Shown: one piece after another, positions 52,357 through 60,592 of the stretch | Numbering within the stretch: position 1 is the first letter of the stretch | How the letters are laid out: each line of letters begins with the position of its first letter | Assembly: GCF_000020365.1 (NCBI RefSeq) | Contig: NC_012108.1 | Span: 3,782,001 to 3,846,000, forward strand | DNA from: Desulforapulum autotrophicum HRM2 | GTDB lineage: Bacteria > Desulfobacterota > Desulfobacteria > Desulfobacterales > Desulfobacteraceae | Reading direction: 5' to 3' | DNA: 64,000 nucleotides | Notes under the pieces: model-generated | What the model was told of the DNA's origin: nothing | The model's input: only the letters and a program-made list of their open reading frames with translations | Database searches by the model: none | Position numbers and translations under genes: made by a program

Positions 52357-52942
52357 ACCAAAGCGCCCAGAATCTGACGCCCCGCCACAGGCATTATCCC
52401 TGTCTGACCTGTTCGGGGCTCTTTCACGGGCATTTATTGCCGCAACTGTAAATCACTACGCCACCATGACATATTGGAAGCAGGCATGCAAAGACAACCC
52501 GGTTCTGTCTGACGACCATCCGCATGGAATGAAAATTGTCTCTGCGCAAGTACCGTTATCTGTCGCAGTGGCCCAGAAAACCGCTAATCCGCCAAGGGTG
52601 GAACAACGAACCAAGACCATTATTGCCGAACCTATCATAAGCGACGACCCAAAATCGAAACGACAGGAAGCTACTCGCGTTATTTATGCCGTCCTGGCCA
52701 GAGAGGGCAAGCTTTCTTTTTCTAATGCCCAGCGATTAACCGACCTTGATAAAACAATAAAAATGAATCTGCCCGATACTAAAAAACAAATAGACAAACA
52801 GTTTTTATCAGACTTGCAGCGCGATTTTTTAACACAACCTGCTGGAAACTTGGAAACGTCACTCTTATATCGGGCTGCGTATGCAATGTGCATTTCATGT
52901 GTTTTTGCAAGTCTCTCAAGGGAAAGGAGGAAAGTGTTATGA
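52343..52942 (+). CDS. Hypothetical protein with DUF2589-like N-terminus
   Basis: A 199-residue protein. Residues ~18-45 (LSLSDLFGALSRAFIAATVN) resemble the helical opening of the previous protein; the rest is charged and unrecognised. It overlaps the lipoprotein start (ATGA). A pair of such proteins followed by a lipoprotein may form one complex. Not recognised beyond that. Confidence 0.6.
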   Translation: MATTKPKRPESDAPPQALSLSDLFGALSRAFIAATVNHYATMTYWKQACKDNPVLSDDHPHGMKIVSAQVPLSVAVAQKTANPPRVEQRTKTIIAEPIISDDPKSKRQEATRVIYAVLAREGKLSFSNAQRLTDLDKTIKMNLPDTKKQIDKQFLSDLQRDFLTQPAGNLETSLLYRAAYAMCISCVFASLSRERRKVL

Positions 52943-53934
52943 AAAATTTAAGAATGAAACATCTGGTATTAGCGATTTTGTTGGCAGTATCTTTACCGGC
53001 ATGTGGAGGTGGCGGCGGCGGAGGTGACGGAAGTACGGCTGGTATTTCTTATACGGGACTTACAACCCAAGCTACAATTGATGAAAATAATGCCGAAGAT
53101 CTCGTCACTGGAGCATACCAAGGTGGGCAGGTAGGTGCTGCAATTGGCAGCCTGGGTGCCATTCAGGCTGGGGAGAGTGGACCTGTTGGTTATTCGCGTA
53201 TGTTGAAGGTATCACAGGTTTTAGAAGGTTCACTTCGCCAAGTGGACTTGATGTCTATATCGGCTGGCACATTCGTTGGTGCCGTTGACACTGAGAGCGA
53301 TACGATTTATGGCGATTGCGGAGGCAGTGCTTCTATTACCATTAGTGGTGATGATCAAACTGGAGATTTCTCTGGCAGTATCAACTTTAACAACTATTGT
53401 GAAGATGGAGTTACCATCTCTGGTGATATGGATATCTCTGGGCAACTTGATGTTAACACCGAAGAGTTAATAGAATTCGACTTTTCTTTTGATAACGTTA
53501 CTTGTACCATGGACAATGATTCTATGACTCTTAATGGCAACATTTCATTTGATAACATTGTCTCTCCTCCTACCATAACTATGACAATGTTGTTACAGGA
53601 TAATAACACGGAAAAAGTATACAAGGTTAAGGACTACACCATGACTTTAACCGAAGAGGCGAGCTATGAAGATGTTGAAGTCTCTGGTACATATTTCGAT
53701 CCGGATTATGGCTATGTATCTATCAGCACCACTACGCCACTCCGCATCTATTACTATGATGACTATCCATCCGGTGGGGTCATCGTTGTGACAGGCGAGA
53801 CGGGCATTGCTGGCGGTAGTACGATGGCTCGGCTAACAGTACTTACTTCAACGACCTATCAGATTGAGGCAGATACAAATGGTGATGGTACATATGACTG
53901 GAATTCTGGGGACTTGAATTGGTCTGACATTTAA
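52939..53934 (+). CDS. Secreted lipoprotein, unknown function
   Basis: A 331-residue protein. A signal peptide (KHLVLAILLAVSLPAC) ends in a lipobox LPAC followed by a seven-glycine linker. The mature part is rich in D, G, S, T and beta-strand-like repeats (ISGDMDISGQLDVN) as in surface lipoproteins. GGAGG is nine bases before the ATG. Ends with a calcium-like DTNGDGTYDW motif. A strong terminator follows. Confidence 0.78.
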   Translation: MKNLRMKHLVLAILLAVSLPACGGGGGGGDGSTAGISYTGLTTQATIDENNAEDLVTGAYQGGQVGAAIGSLGAIQAGESGPVGYSRMLKVSQVLEGSLRQVDLMSISAGTFVGAVDTESDTIYGDCGGSASITISGDDQTGDFSGSINFNNYCEDGVTISGDMDISGQLDVNTEELIEFDFSFDNVTCTMDNDSMTLNGNISFDNIVSPPTITMTMLLQDNNTEKVYKVKDYTMTLTEEASYEDVEVSGTYFDPDYGYVSISTTTPLRIYYYDDYPSGGVIVVTGETGIAGGSTMARLTVLTSTTYQIEADTNGDGTYDWNSGDLNWSDI

Positions 53935-53970
53935 CCTGTGGCTACAAGCAAGATCTAAAGAATCGAAAAC

Positions 53971-54007
53971 AGAAGGGGAAATGGCTTAGAATACTATTTC
54001 CCCTTCT
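53971..54007 (+). terminator. Terminator after lipoprotein gene
   Basis: AGAAGGGGAAAT (53971-53982) pairs perfectly with ATTTCCCCTTCT (53996-54007), a 12-bp stem with a 13-base loop, followed by TCACAG. The U-tract is poor, but the stem is strong. Confidence 0.65.
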
Positions 54008-54129
54008 TCACAGAACAATGTAAGTGTTTTCAATCCTATCTTAATGACCTGAATGATTTGATCAGAATCATTTGGCATGATTTGATCAGATATTTCATTT
54101 TAACCTGGCGTCAAAAGGAGACTATTCTC

Positions 54130-54975
54130 ATGCTAAGAAACTCAATAATTTTTTTCTATTTTTTTCTTAGCACCGCAATTGTCATATCTATCCAATCGTT
54201 CGCACTTGCCGAGGATGACAAAGGGTTAGAAAGCCACCTTTCGATCGGCATGGGCTGGGAACAGCTTGACTATGAAGAACATGAACCAGATAGAGATTCA
54301 GACTCTAATGCTAAGGTAAGTAATGTAATAATAGGAATCGAAGGGTTAAAACGATGGGAATCTGTATTTGGTGGAATAAAGGCTATCATTCCGGTGTTAC
54401 GAGAAGAAGATGAGGAAGCGTGGACATCTTCAGGTACAACGTTACAAACTAACTCCTTAGAATATGGATGGATGCGGATAGATGGTTACATAGGCTATCC
54501 CTCAACCTTCTTTCTTAGTCCTTATGGTGGCTTGCGTTGGTCAGAAAGCAAGCAAGAGAGAATGGACTTTCTTTTATCTGGCGCCACTCTTACTGGTACT
54601 TCAAGAGAAACGGTTAGGTCGTGGAGCTTCTTGCTTGGTGTCAGAGGTAGCGGCAATTTCACGCCTCGATGGAGATGGAATTACCAGATAGAATACTTTG
54701 TTCCAATTGATGTTGAGGTTACTAATAGTAGTCTACCAGGTTTTGAGGCTTCAGATAAAGAGGGATATACCTTAGAGCTGAAATGTGGCGCAGAGTACTC
54801 TTACACCGATGCTTTATCCTTCGGTATCCTGATTTATGGCGGGAGGATGCATTGGGACGGAAGTGGTTGGAATTCTTTTGATGGTGGATCAGCGAAGTGG
54901 CCTGAGAATAATACAGATTACTTGGGTGGAGCAGTAAATATCATCTGGAGATTTGGGAAAAAAGTATCAAAGTAA
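54130..54975 (+). CDS. Putative outer-membrane beta-barrel protein
   Basis: A 281-residue protein with a signal peptide (FFYFFLSTAIVISIQSFALA) and alternating hydrophobic/aromatic strands (YGWMRIDGYIGYPSTF; YGGLRWSESK; RWRWNYQIEYFVP) ending in a strand IIWRFG. This fits an 8-12 strand barrel. AGGAG is nine bases upstream of the ATG. Possibly works with the lipoprotein. Low sequence identity to known families can be expected. Confidence 0.7.
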   Translation: MLRNSIIFFYFFLSTAIVISIQSFALAEDDKGLESHLSIGMGWEQLDYEEHEPDRDSDSNAKVSNVIIGIEGLKRWESVFGGIKAIIPVLREEDEEAWTSSGTTLQTNSLEYGWMRIDGYIGYPSTFFLSPYGGLRWSESKQERMDFLLSGATLTGTSRETVRSWSFLLGVRGSGNFTPRWRWNYQIEYFVPIDVEVTNSSLPGFEASDKEGYTLELKCGAEYSYTDALSFGILIYGGRMHWDGSGWNSFDGGSAKWPENNTDYLGGAVNIIWRFGKKVSK

Positions 54976-55014
54976 TTTGGTGTTAACTCATACTCGTCAA
55001 AATCATGAAACAGT

Positions 55015-55179
55015 TAAGGGACTCGGAAAAAATAAAATATACCATATGGCTTGTCTTTTTACTCGTCTTCTTCGTTGCATCAATTGGCACATATTCCAAT
55101 ATGCTCCAATTGATGCGCCTTGAAGACAAGCAAAAATCCAGCGCCCTATTGGTATCTTTTAAAGTTTCCGAGCCCCTAA
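55015..55179. repeat. 165-bp palindromic repeat, inverted copy
   Basis: Terminal inverted repeats TTAAGGGACTCGGAAA and TTTCCGAGCCCCTAA. The centre is ATTGGCACATATT-CCAATATGCTCCAAT and the arms carry TTCTTCGTTGCATCA and TGATGCGCCTTGAAGAC. Same family and size as 51361-51527. Confidence 0.75.
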
Positions 55180-55196
55180 TGTCGTTAAAAATGTTC

Positions 55197-55380
55197 CAGG
55201 ATAGGACCAGAGTTTTGGTAAAAAGATGCTGAATGCCAGAGTATCTGATACGCAGTATTGCGGCGCTCCAGCCGAACTCATTCTGGCAGCTAAGCCAGTA
55301 TTGACGTAGCTGTTCTTCAGTGATATCGTGAATCGGTTTGTTGTAAAAGCGCTTGAACAGGCGGGTAAACCAAACAGCAA
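55197..55380 (-). pseudogene. Tyrosine-recombinase N-terminal fragment
   Basis: In the minus frame the sequence reads LFKRFYNKPIHDITEEQLRQ and YWLSCQNEFGWSAAILRIRY then SGIQHLFTKTLVLSWNIF, which resembles the SAM-like core-binding domain of phage-type integrases. No catalytic domain is present. It ends near the palindromic repeat. Confidence 0.6.
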
Positions 55381-55418
55381 AGGGCTCCTTTTTTTAAAAG
55401 TTGAAAAACCTTTTGAAA

Positions 55419-55472
55419 GATGTGCTTTTAATCAACTTTATTGGAAACCCTTGCTGCCCGTTACCCAAACGT
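55419..55472. repeat. 54-bp repeat, attI-like (copy 2)
   Basis: Second copy of the segment at 41180-41233; identical over the last 31 bases (TGGAAACCC...CCAAACGT). No integrase gene is attached. It precedes the cassette-like genes at 55.5-56.5 kb. Confidence 0.5.
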
Positions 55473-55554
55473 CAGACTCCCCGAGTTATCCGCCGCAAGC
55501 AGATGCTCTTTAATATTGAATAAAGATATCCTATGTGTAACTGGTGAGGAAAGA

Positions 55555-55728
55555 ATGAAAAGTAAACCTGAAATAACCATTTCGATTCTGGCCCCGGTTG
55601 GGAGCGCTTTACTTGGACTTTCTATCGGCGATAAAATTGAGTGGCCAAAACCTGGAGGAGGAAATCTTAAAGTCAGAATTACGGAGATAATTTATCAGCC
55701 AGAAAGATCTGGTGATTATCAACTCTGA
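55555..55728 (+). CDS. Stand-alone GreA/GreB-Rnk C-terminal domain
   Basis: A 57-residue protein ITISILAPVGSALLGLSIGD...IIYQPERSGDYQL matching the C-terminal FKBP-like domain of GreA/GreB and Rnk. The N-terminal part is absent; a GAGGA upstream of the ATG suggests expression of the domain alone. An attC-like hairpin starts at its stop codon, as in integron cassettes. Could be a degraded rnk. Confidence 0.65.
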   Translation: MKSKPEITISILAPVGSALLGLSIGDKIEWPKPGGGNLKVRITEIIYQPERSGDYQL

Positions 55729-55797
55729 ATAAGAAGCAGCCTACAGGTACATCTTGCCGGACTTGGGTAAACTGTACGGCTGCTTAGCGGCGTTATG
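55725..55797. other. attC-like site A
   Basis: AAGCAGCC-TACAG (55734-55746) pairs with CTGTA-C-GGCTGCTT (55772-55785), leaving one extrahelical C, and the 3' end reads TTAGCGGCGTTA. Extrahelical bases and the RGCGTTA-type end are features of integron attC sites. Confidence 0.5.
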
Positions 55798-55800
55798 GCT

Positions 55801-55893
55801 GGCATAAAAAACCGCTCAAATTCGTTCCAACTGCAAAAAAACACTGCCTTCACCGGACTCGCTATCGCTCGCCGTTTAGCGGGACGTTAGCCC
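55801..55893. other. attC-like site B
   Basis: GGCATAAAAAACCGCTCAAA (55801-55820) is complementary to TTTAGCGGGACGTTAG (55875-55890) in its inner part, and the 3' end is ACGTTAG. The 5' core is one base from the consensus (TAAA for TAAC). It lies 26 bases before the DUF3786 gene. Confidence 0.5.
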
Positions 55894-55918
55894 TTATGAT
55901 AAATTCCATGGAGAAAAA

Positions 55919-56539
55919 ATGACAGATTTAATAGACAAAATTCATTTTCAGGATTTATCCGAACGAGATCCGAAGGAGGTTTGCAGGCGGGCATCATGCA
56001 AATATGATGATATAAACGAGCTTTACAAATTGTCTGTATGGGGTGACGAATACAGAATATGTCCGAATCAATCAAAAATCGACTGTATGGGTAATAACAC
56101 TCAAGGGCTTCATGATTATTTTTATCTGTTTATTATCCATTATCTTCTTAAATCAAAAGAAATTGAAATATCCAACGAGTGGATATCAGAGAAAGATATT
56201 CCGGGTGGTACTGCATTCTTCCGTGGACCTCATGAAATCCCGACAAATTTAATATCAATCCGATTTAGCAATAATATTGATGAATTCAAAAAAAGATGTG
56301 AGCAACTAAATGGCAAACCAATTAACATGGCAGATGCAGCCTATAGTTTTTGGATTGCACCCCGAATTCCAGTGGCAGTATTGTATTGGCTCGGTGACGA
56401 GGATTTTCCCGCTGAATCGAAAATACTATACGATAAAACCATTTCTGAACATTTGGCATCTGACATTATATATGCTTTAGGGGTTGGGATCTGCGAAAGA
56501 TTAGGAAAGCCCCATGGTAAAGAATATGTTTCTTTATAG
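55919..56539 (+). CDS. DUF3786-family protein
   Basis: A 206-residue protein with the DUF3786 layout (DPKEVCRRASCKYD; YLLKSKEIEISNEWIS; WLGDEDFPAESKILYD; LASDIIYALG). Family role unproven; several members occur near corrinoid or Fe-S genes. GGAG lies five bases before the ATG. The last four codons come from the start of the right-hand direct repeat, so the original C-terminus may be replaced. Confidence 0.8.
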   Translation: MTDLIDKIHFQDLSERDPKEVCRRASCKYDDINELYKLSVWGDEYRICPNQSKIDCMGNNTQGLHDYFYLFIIHYLLKSKEIEISNEWISEKDIPGGTAFFRGPHEIPTNLISIRFSNNIDEFKKRCEQLNGKPINMADAAYSFWIAPRIPVAVLYWLGDEDFPAESKILYDKTISEHLASDIIYALGVGICERLGKPHGKEYVSL

Positions 56540-56832
56540 TTCGAAAGAAGAGAAACTGAACAATGCGGTGGCTCTGAAAGAATATATAGAGTCAATAATT
56601 GATGATAAAGGCGTATAACCCTCGATTAAACAGCATCCCCGTCATCCGCAACTCAAGGGCGACGGTATACGACCACACCACCAAAGTACTAACATTTTTA
56701 CTTAAGAACTGTTAGAGATCATGTTAAGAAGAGGAACCATTACATTCTGGAACGATGGGAAGGGCTTTGGATTTATTACACCCAATGCTGGTGGCAAGCA
56801 ACTTTTTTTCCATATTAAATCCTGCAGCCCCC
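56528..56832. repeat. Direct repeat, right copy (about 305 bp)
   Basis: Same orientation as 41536-41841, ~92% identical. It contains the last 30 codons of DUF488 as an orphan 3' fragment (56528-56618), the spacer, and the start of the intact CspA-DUF1294 gene. Confidence 0.88.
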
Positions 56833-57374
56833 ATAATCTAAGACCAGAGATCAATCAGTCCATTACCTATTCTTTGTCCGTTGACAAACAAGGGAGACCA
56901 TGCGCTGTAAAAGTCATTCTTCCCGATAATGACTGCGCTCTGGAGATCAAAAAGAAGGAAAGAGGGCTTTCAGTCATTGGTGCCGTATGCTTTCTTGGCG
57001 TTGTTTGTTTCTCTGTTTTTACAGCCAAAATCCCCATCCTGGTCCTGGCTCTTTACCTGGGCGCCAGCCTGGTCACCTTCATCGTATATGCGTTGGACAA
57101 ATCAGCTGCCCGAAAAGGGGCCTGGCGAACCTCGGAAAATACGCTGCACCTTCTATCACTCATTGGCGGATGGCCCGGTGCTCTCATGGCCCAACAAAAA
57201 CTACGCCACAAATCCCGGAAGCAACCCTTTCGTTTCATCTTCTGGATAACGGTTCTGGTGAATTGCGGTGCCTTTACCTGGCTTTTTACTTCAACCGGCA
57301 CCGCCACCCTGCAATCTTTTGTTCATGATAATTCTGACCTTCTTCATACCATTTCAAAAGCACTGACTCACTGA
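56721..57374 (+). CDS. Cold-shock domain protein fused to DUF1294 membrane domain
   Basis: A 217-residue protein. Residues 1-68 form a cold-shock fold with the RNP-type motif GKGFGFITP and LFFHIKSC. Residues ~85-190 form a DUF1294 membrane domain (ALYLGASLVTFIVYALDKSAA; LLSLIGGWPGALMAQQKLRHK). The fusion is a known family. The intact counterpart of the truncated copy at 41.7 kb. Confidence 0.9.
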   Translation: MLRRGTITFWNDGKGFGFITPNAGGKQLFFHIKSCSPHNLRPEINQSITYSLSVDKQGRPCAVKVILPDNDCALEIKKKERGLSVIGAVCFLGVVCFSVFTAKIPILVLALYLGASLVTFIVYALDKSAARKGAWRTSENTLHLLSLIGGWPGALMAQQKLRHKSRKQPFRFIFWITVLVNCGAFTWLFTSTGTATLQSFVHDNSDLLHTISKALTH

Positions 57375-57393
57375 CAACAGCAATGGGCTCATA

Positions 57394-57642
57394 CTATTTC
57401 AGAAGACAAGCCGTTGTATTTTGAGATACTTCAGAGCCACAATTTATTGCGGTTTTCCATGGGAACAGACAGACTTGGGAGTTCTCTCTTACTTTCAGAT
57501 GTTTTTGAATGGATTTGGACAACCCGATTACTTTGGCCAAGTCGAGATAGACAGACAGGCCAGCCAATGAGGTCATGCCGGTCTGAGTTTTTTCTTGTTC
57601 ATACATGAATGGGAGCACGCCTTGTATCATAACTTGTTCCAC
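57394..57642 (-). pseudogene. IS1380-like transposase fragment
   Basis: The reading MIQGVLPFMYEQEK, then TGMTSLAGLSVYLDLAKVIG, resembles the N-terminus of IS1380-family transposases for about 50 codons, then diverges. No catalytic region remains. Confidence 0.55.
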
Positions 57643-57809
57643 CCCGTTGATGATAGTTTTTTGTTGGCACCAAGACTCTACCTGCTTGAACCATCAAGCG
57701 CAACGGGGTTTTCCTTTTTTTAGATTGTGGATTGGGGCGAGAGTGGGGATGGACAATCGCCCGACCATATGTTATTTTTATGATTTTTGCGCATGGAGAC
57801 TAAACCAAA
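57643..57809. other. Gap between transposase fragment and MFS gene
   Basis: Nothing recognised. GGAG about 11 bases before the TTG start of the MFS gene is the only signal. Confidence 0.35.
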
Positions 57810-59027
57810 TTGACGATTCAAAAACATGACAGTGAAGATCAATCTTTTCCGAAAATACCCCCGTTAAAAACGGGTAATTTACTGGTTTATGTCATGGCTG
57901 TCGCTTGTGGGGTGGCTGTGGCTAATCTCTATTACGCGCAACCGCTGCTGCACACGCTGGCCCAGGGATTTGGCACCTCCGAAGGCACAACCGGCCTCAT
58001 TGTCACGATGACGCAGTTGGGTTATGTCATCGGCCTCACGCTGATCGTACCCCTTGGTGACCTGCTCGAACGACGACGACTGATCACGATCGTCTCTTCG
58101 GTAACAGCAGTGGCACTGGCGGGAGCCGCCATCTCGCCAGGAATTGGATCGTTCCTGTTTGCATGCCTGGTAATCGGCTTTACTGCGGTGGTTGCACAAG
58201 TCCTGGTACCTTTTGCCGCAGCTCTCGCCGCGGACGAGCAGCGCGGTGCCGTCATAGGTCGAGTCATGGCAGGCCTGCTGCTGGGTATTCTGCTGGCTCG
58301 GACGGTTTCGGGATTCATTGCTGACGCCTATGGCTGGCGCGCGGTCTTCTGGCTGGCGACCGCCTGCATGCTCGTTCAATCTGCCGTGTTGTGGCGGATG
58401 CTGCCACAGAGCCGGGGCGAAACTCGTCTGTGCTATCCAGCCCTGATTCGCTCGGTATTTATTTTGTTCCGTGAGGAGCCGCTGCTCAGACGACGCATTG
58501 TCTACGGGACCTGCGGTTTTGCGGCGTTCAGCGTATTCTGGACCTCACTCGCCTTTCTCCTCGCTCGACCACCCTATGGCTACAGCGACTCAGTTATCGG
58601 TCTGTTTGGACTGATCGGAGCTGCCGGCGCCCTGAGCGCAAGCTTTGCAGGCCAAATCCATGATCGTGGCGGCACACAGCCTGCCACCGGGATCTTGCTG
58701 GCCCTGGTTGTGATCGCGTTCGTGATCATGGGTGTCTACAGTACACACCTTACCGCCATCATCGTCGGTGTCGTGCTGCTTGATATTGGTCAGCAAGGCT
58801 CGCACATCCTGAACCAGAGCGTCATTTACACACTAAACAGCGAGGCGCGAAGCCGAATCACAACAGCGTACATGACCTGTTTTTTCTTCGGGGGTGTCAT
58901 CGGGTCCGCGTCATCGGGCTATGTGTTCGAGTTTGGCGGATGGCCAGGAGTCACGTGGCTGGGCGGCATGTTTGGAGGCATCGCGTTTTTATACTGGCTC
59001 ACGGAACTCAGAACTTGCCATGTGTGA
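57810..59027 (+). CDS. MFS efflux transporter
   Basis: A 405-residue major facilitator with 12 helices and the motif PLGDLLERRRLITI near residue 90. Resembles the drug/sugar efflux group (YgaY/AraJ-like). Start TTG at 57810; ATG at 57894 is an alternative. Its base composition is visibly richer in GC than the flanking genes, suggesting a separate origin. Confidence 0.85.
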   Translation: MTIQKHDSEDQSFPKIPPLKTGNLLVYVMAVACGVAVANLYYAQPLLHTLAQGFGTSEGTTGLIVTMTQLGYVIGLTLIVPLGDLLERRRLITIVSSVTAVALAGAAISPGIGSFLFACLVIGFTAVVAQVLVPFAAALAADEQRGAVIGRVMAGLLLGILLARTVSGFIADAYGWRAVFWLATACMLVQSAVLWRMLPQSRGETRLCYPALIRSVFILFREEPLLRRRIVYGTCGFAAFSVFWTSLAFLLARPPYGYSDSVIGLFGLIGAAGALSASFAGQIHDRGGTQPATGILLALVVIAFVIMGVYSTHLTAIIVGVVLLDIGQQGSHILNQSVIYTLNSEARSRITTAYMTCFFFGGVIGSASSGYVFEFGGWPGVTWLGGMFGGIAFLYWLTELRTCHV

Positions 59028-59146
59028 CGTTGAACCTGGTCTCTTTAACGGTACAGACACAGTTGCAGCAGACCAAAGGCATCCAGACAGACGCGGGTTA
59101 CCGCCCGCGCCATTGATGCCCGCCGTAGGGAGACAATGAAAACATA

Positions 59147-59635
59147 ATGAAAAAGACAATCCTATATCGACTATTTGGAATTGGTTCTGTTCCTGAAAAA
59201 CTGCGGCCAGTGCTTGATCGGGAGGGAGTGGTTGCTATTGATGAAGGTATTGGAGGATGGTTCGTAGCAAAGCACGTTAATGGACCTGGAAAGCGATATT
59301 GTCATCGGACCGAGGGGTTTTCGGGATGCCTTGCGGTCACAAAGACGAGGGTGGTCTGCTATACCTACGGGAAACGTCAGATCAACATTTCTGTTAAAGA
59401 CCCCAAGATAGTGAGCCTGTATGTCGATACCCCAACAAAACAGAAGCTGTGTATTTCCTTCGAGTCTTCTAACTTTCGCGATGGATGGCAGGGTGTAATT
59501 GAATTCCAATTCAGGACTGACAAAGCGTTCTTATTTCGGGAAGCTTTGGCGGCTATAGGCGCACAACAGGGCACTGCAGTGGACGCGGGCAAGTCTGACC
59601 CCGATCGACTGAGTTCCCCGTCTGGCAGGAGATAA
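59147..59635 (+). CDS. Hypothetical protein
   Basis: A 162-residue soluble protein not recognised. It has a beta-rich pattern (GVVAIDEGIGGWFVAK; VVCYTYGKRQINI; LYVDTPTKQKLCISFE), possibly a PH-like fold. ATG at 59147 follows AATGAAAACATA without a clear ribosome site; eight bases separate it from the next gene, so they may be co-transcribed. Confidence 0.6.
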   Translation: MKKTILYRLFGIGSVPEKLRPVLDREGVVAIDEGIGGWFVAKHVNGPGKRYCHRTEGFSGCLAVTKTRVVCYTYGKRQINISVKDPKIVSLYVDTPTKQKLCISFESSNFRDGWQGVIEFQFRTDKAFLFREALAAIGAQQGTAVDAGKSDPDRLSSPSGRR

Positions 59636-59642
59636 ACAATAG

Positions 59643-60530
59643 ATGAGCAAGGTCTTTCACATTACTAGCGGAGACATCGCTGGTGAAAATTTGGCAAAAG
59701 CTGGTCTACCGGGTGAAATCTTCGTCTGGCATGACATTCTTTATGATGGACCTCGGCAGCCAGGTTGGCCGAGTGAAAATATTTTAAAAGCCCGTTCACT
59801 GTTTCTGGAGGAGTTCACTGCAGGTGGTCTGGACAGGGATTACATATTAAAGACCCTGCATAATCAATATCAAAAATTAGCGGAAGCAGGATCCCATGGC
59901 AAAATAATGTTGTGGTTTGATGCGTGCCTTTTTGATCAGTCCATGCTTTCCCATCTTCTTGCATGCTTAGCTCTCAAAGGAATTCAGAAAGCAGAACTTC
60001 TTTGTATCAACTCATTTCCCGGAATAGAACCATTTCATGGACTGGGGCAACTACAACCTGAGCAATTTGCATCCCTCTATAATAAACGACAACCTATCGC
60101 AAACGAACAATTCAGGTTTGCAGCCATTGTTGATAAAGCATTCGCAACCCAGGACACTGCTCTACTCACCAAATTATCACAAATGGTCAACCCGCCTTTG
60201 CCTTGGACCCCAGCCGCAGTAACACGGTGGCTACAGGAACAGCCGGATTCAATAACTGGCTTGGGAAGACTGGAAAGCCTTGCCCTCGAAGCAATTCAAA
60301 ACGGTTGTGAAACACCGGATAAAATTTTCCAGTCAGTTTCTACTGCTGATATACCACCGCACTTTTGGGGTGATACAACACTATGGACAAAAATTAATGG
60401 GTTAGCGGACCGTGATCCTCCTCTCATAGGGATTGAAGGCCCTACAAAAAAGTTGCCCCAATGGGAAAGTCAGATCTCACTGAAGGAGTTCAAGATAAAA
60501 CTGTTACCAAACCACTCGTTCCACAGATGA
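59643..60530 (+). CDS. DUF1835-family protein
   Basis: A 295-residue protein beginning VFHITSGDIAGENL and VWHDILYDGPRQPGW, the opening of DUF1835 proteins, followed by a DUF3658-like C-terminal part. Function unknown in the family. No signal peptide. Confidence 0.75.
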   Translation: MSKVFHITSGDIAGENLAKAGLPGEIFVWHDILYDGPRQPGWPSENILKARSLFLEEFTAGGLDRDYILKTLHNQYQKLAEAGSHGKIMLWFDACLFDQSMLSHLLACLALKGIQKAELLCINSFPGIEPFHGLGQLQPEQFASLYNKRQPIANEQFRFAAIVDKAFATQDTALLTKLSQMVNPPLPWTPAAVTRWLQEQPDSITGLGRLESLALEAIQNGCETPDKIFQSVSTADIPPHFWGDTTLWTKINGLADRDPPLIGIEGPTKKLPQWESQISLKEFKIKLLPNHSFHR

Positions 60531-60592
60531 ATATGATATCATAGGGTTGTCATGTTCGTGAAAGTAAAAAAAACAGGTAAAAAGGACAAGAC

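Noticed and set aside
55005-55232. 75-codon frame with a hydrophobic stretch
   Set aside because: It lies almost entirely inside the palindromic repeat at 55015-55179, so the hydrophobic run is a by-product of the repeat sequence.
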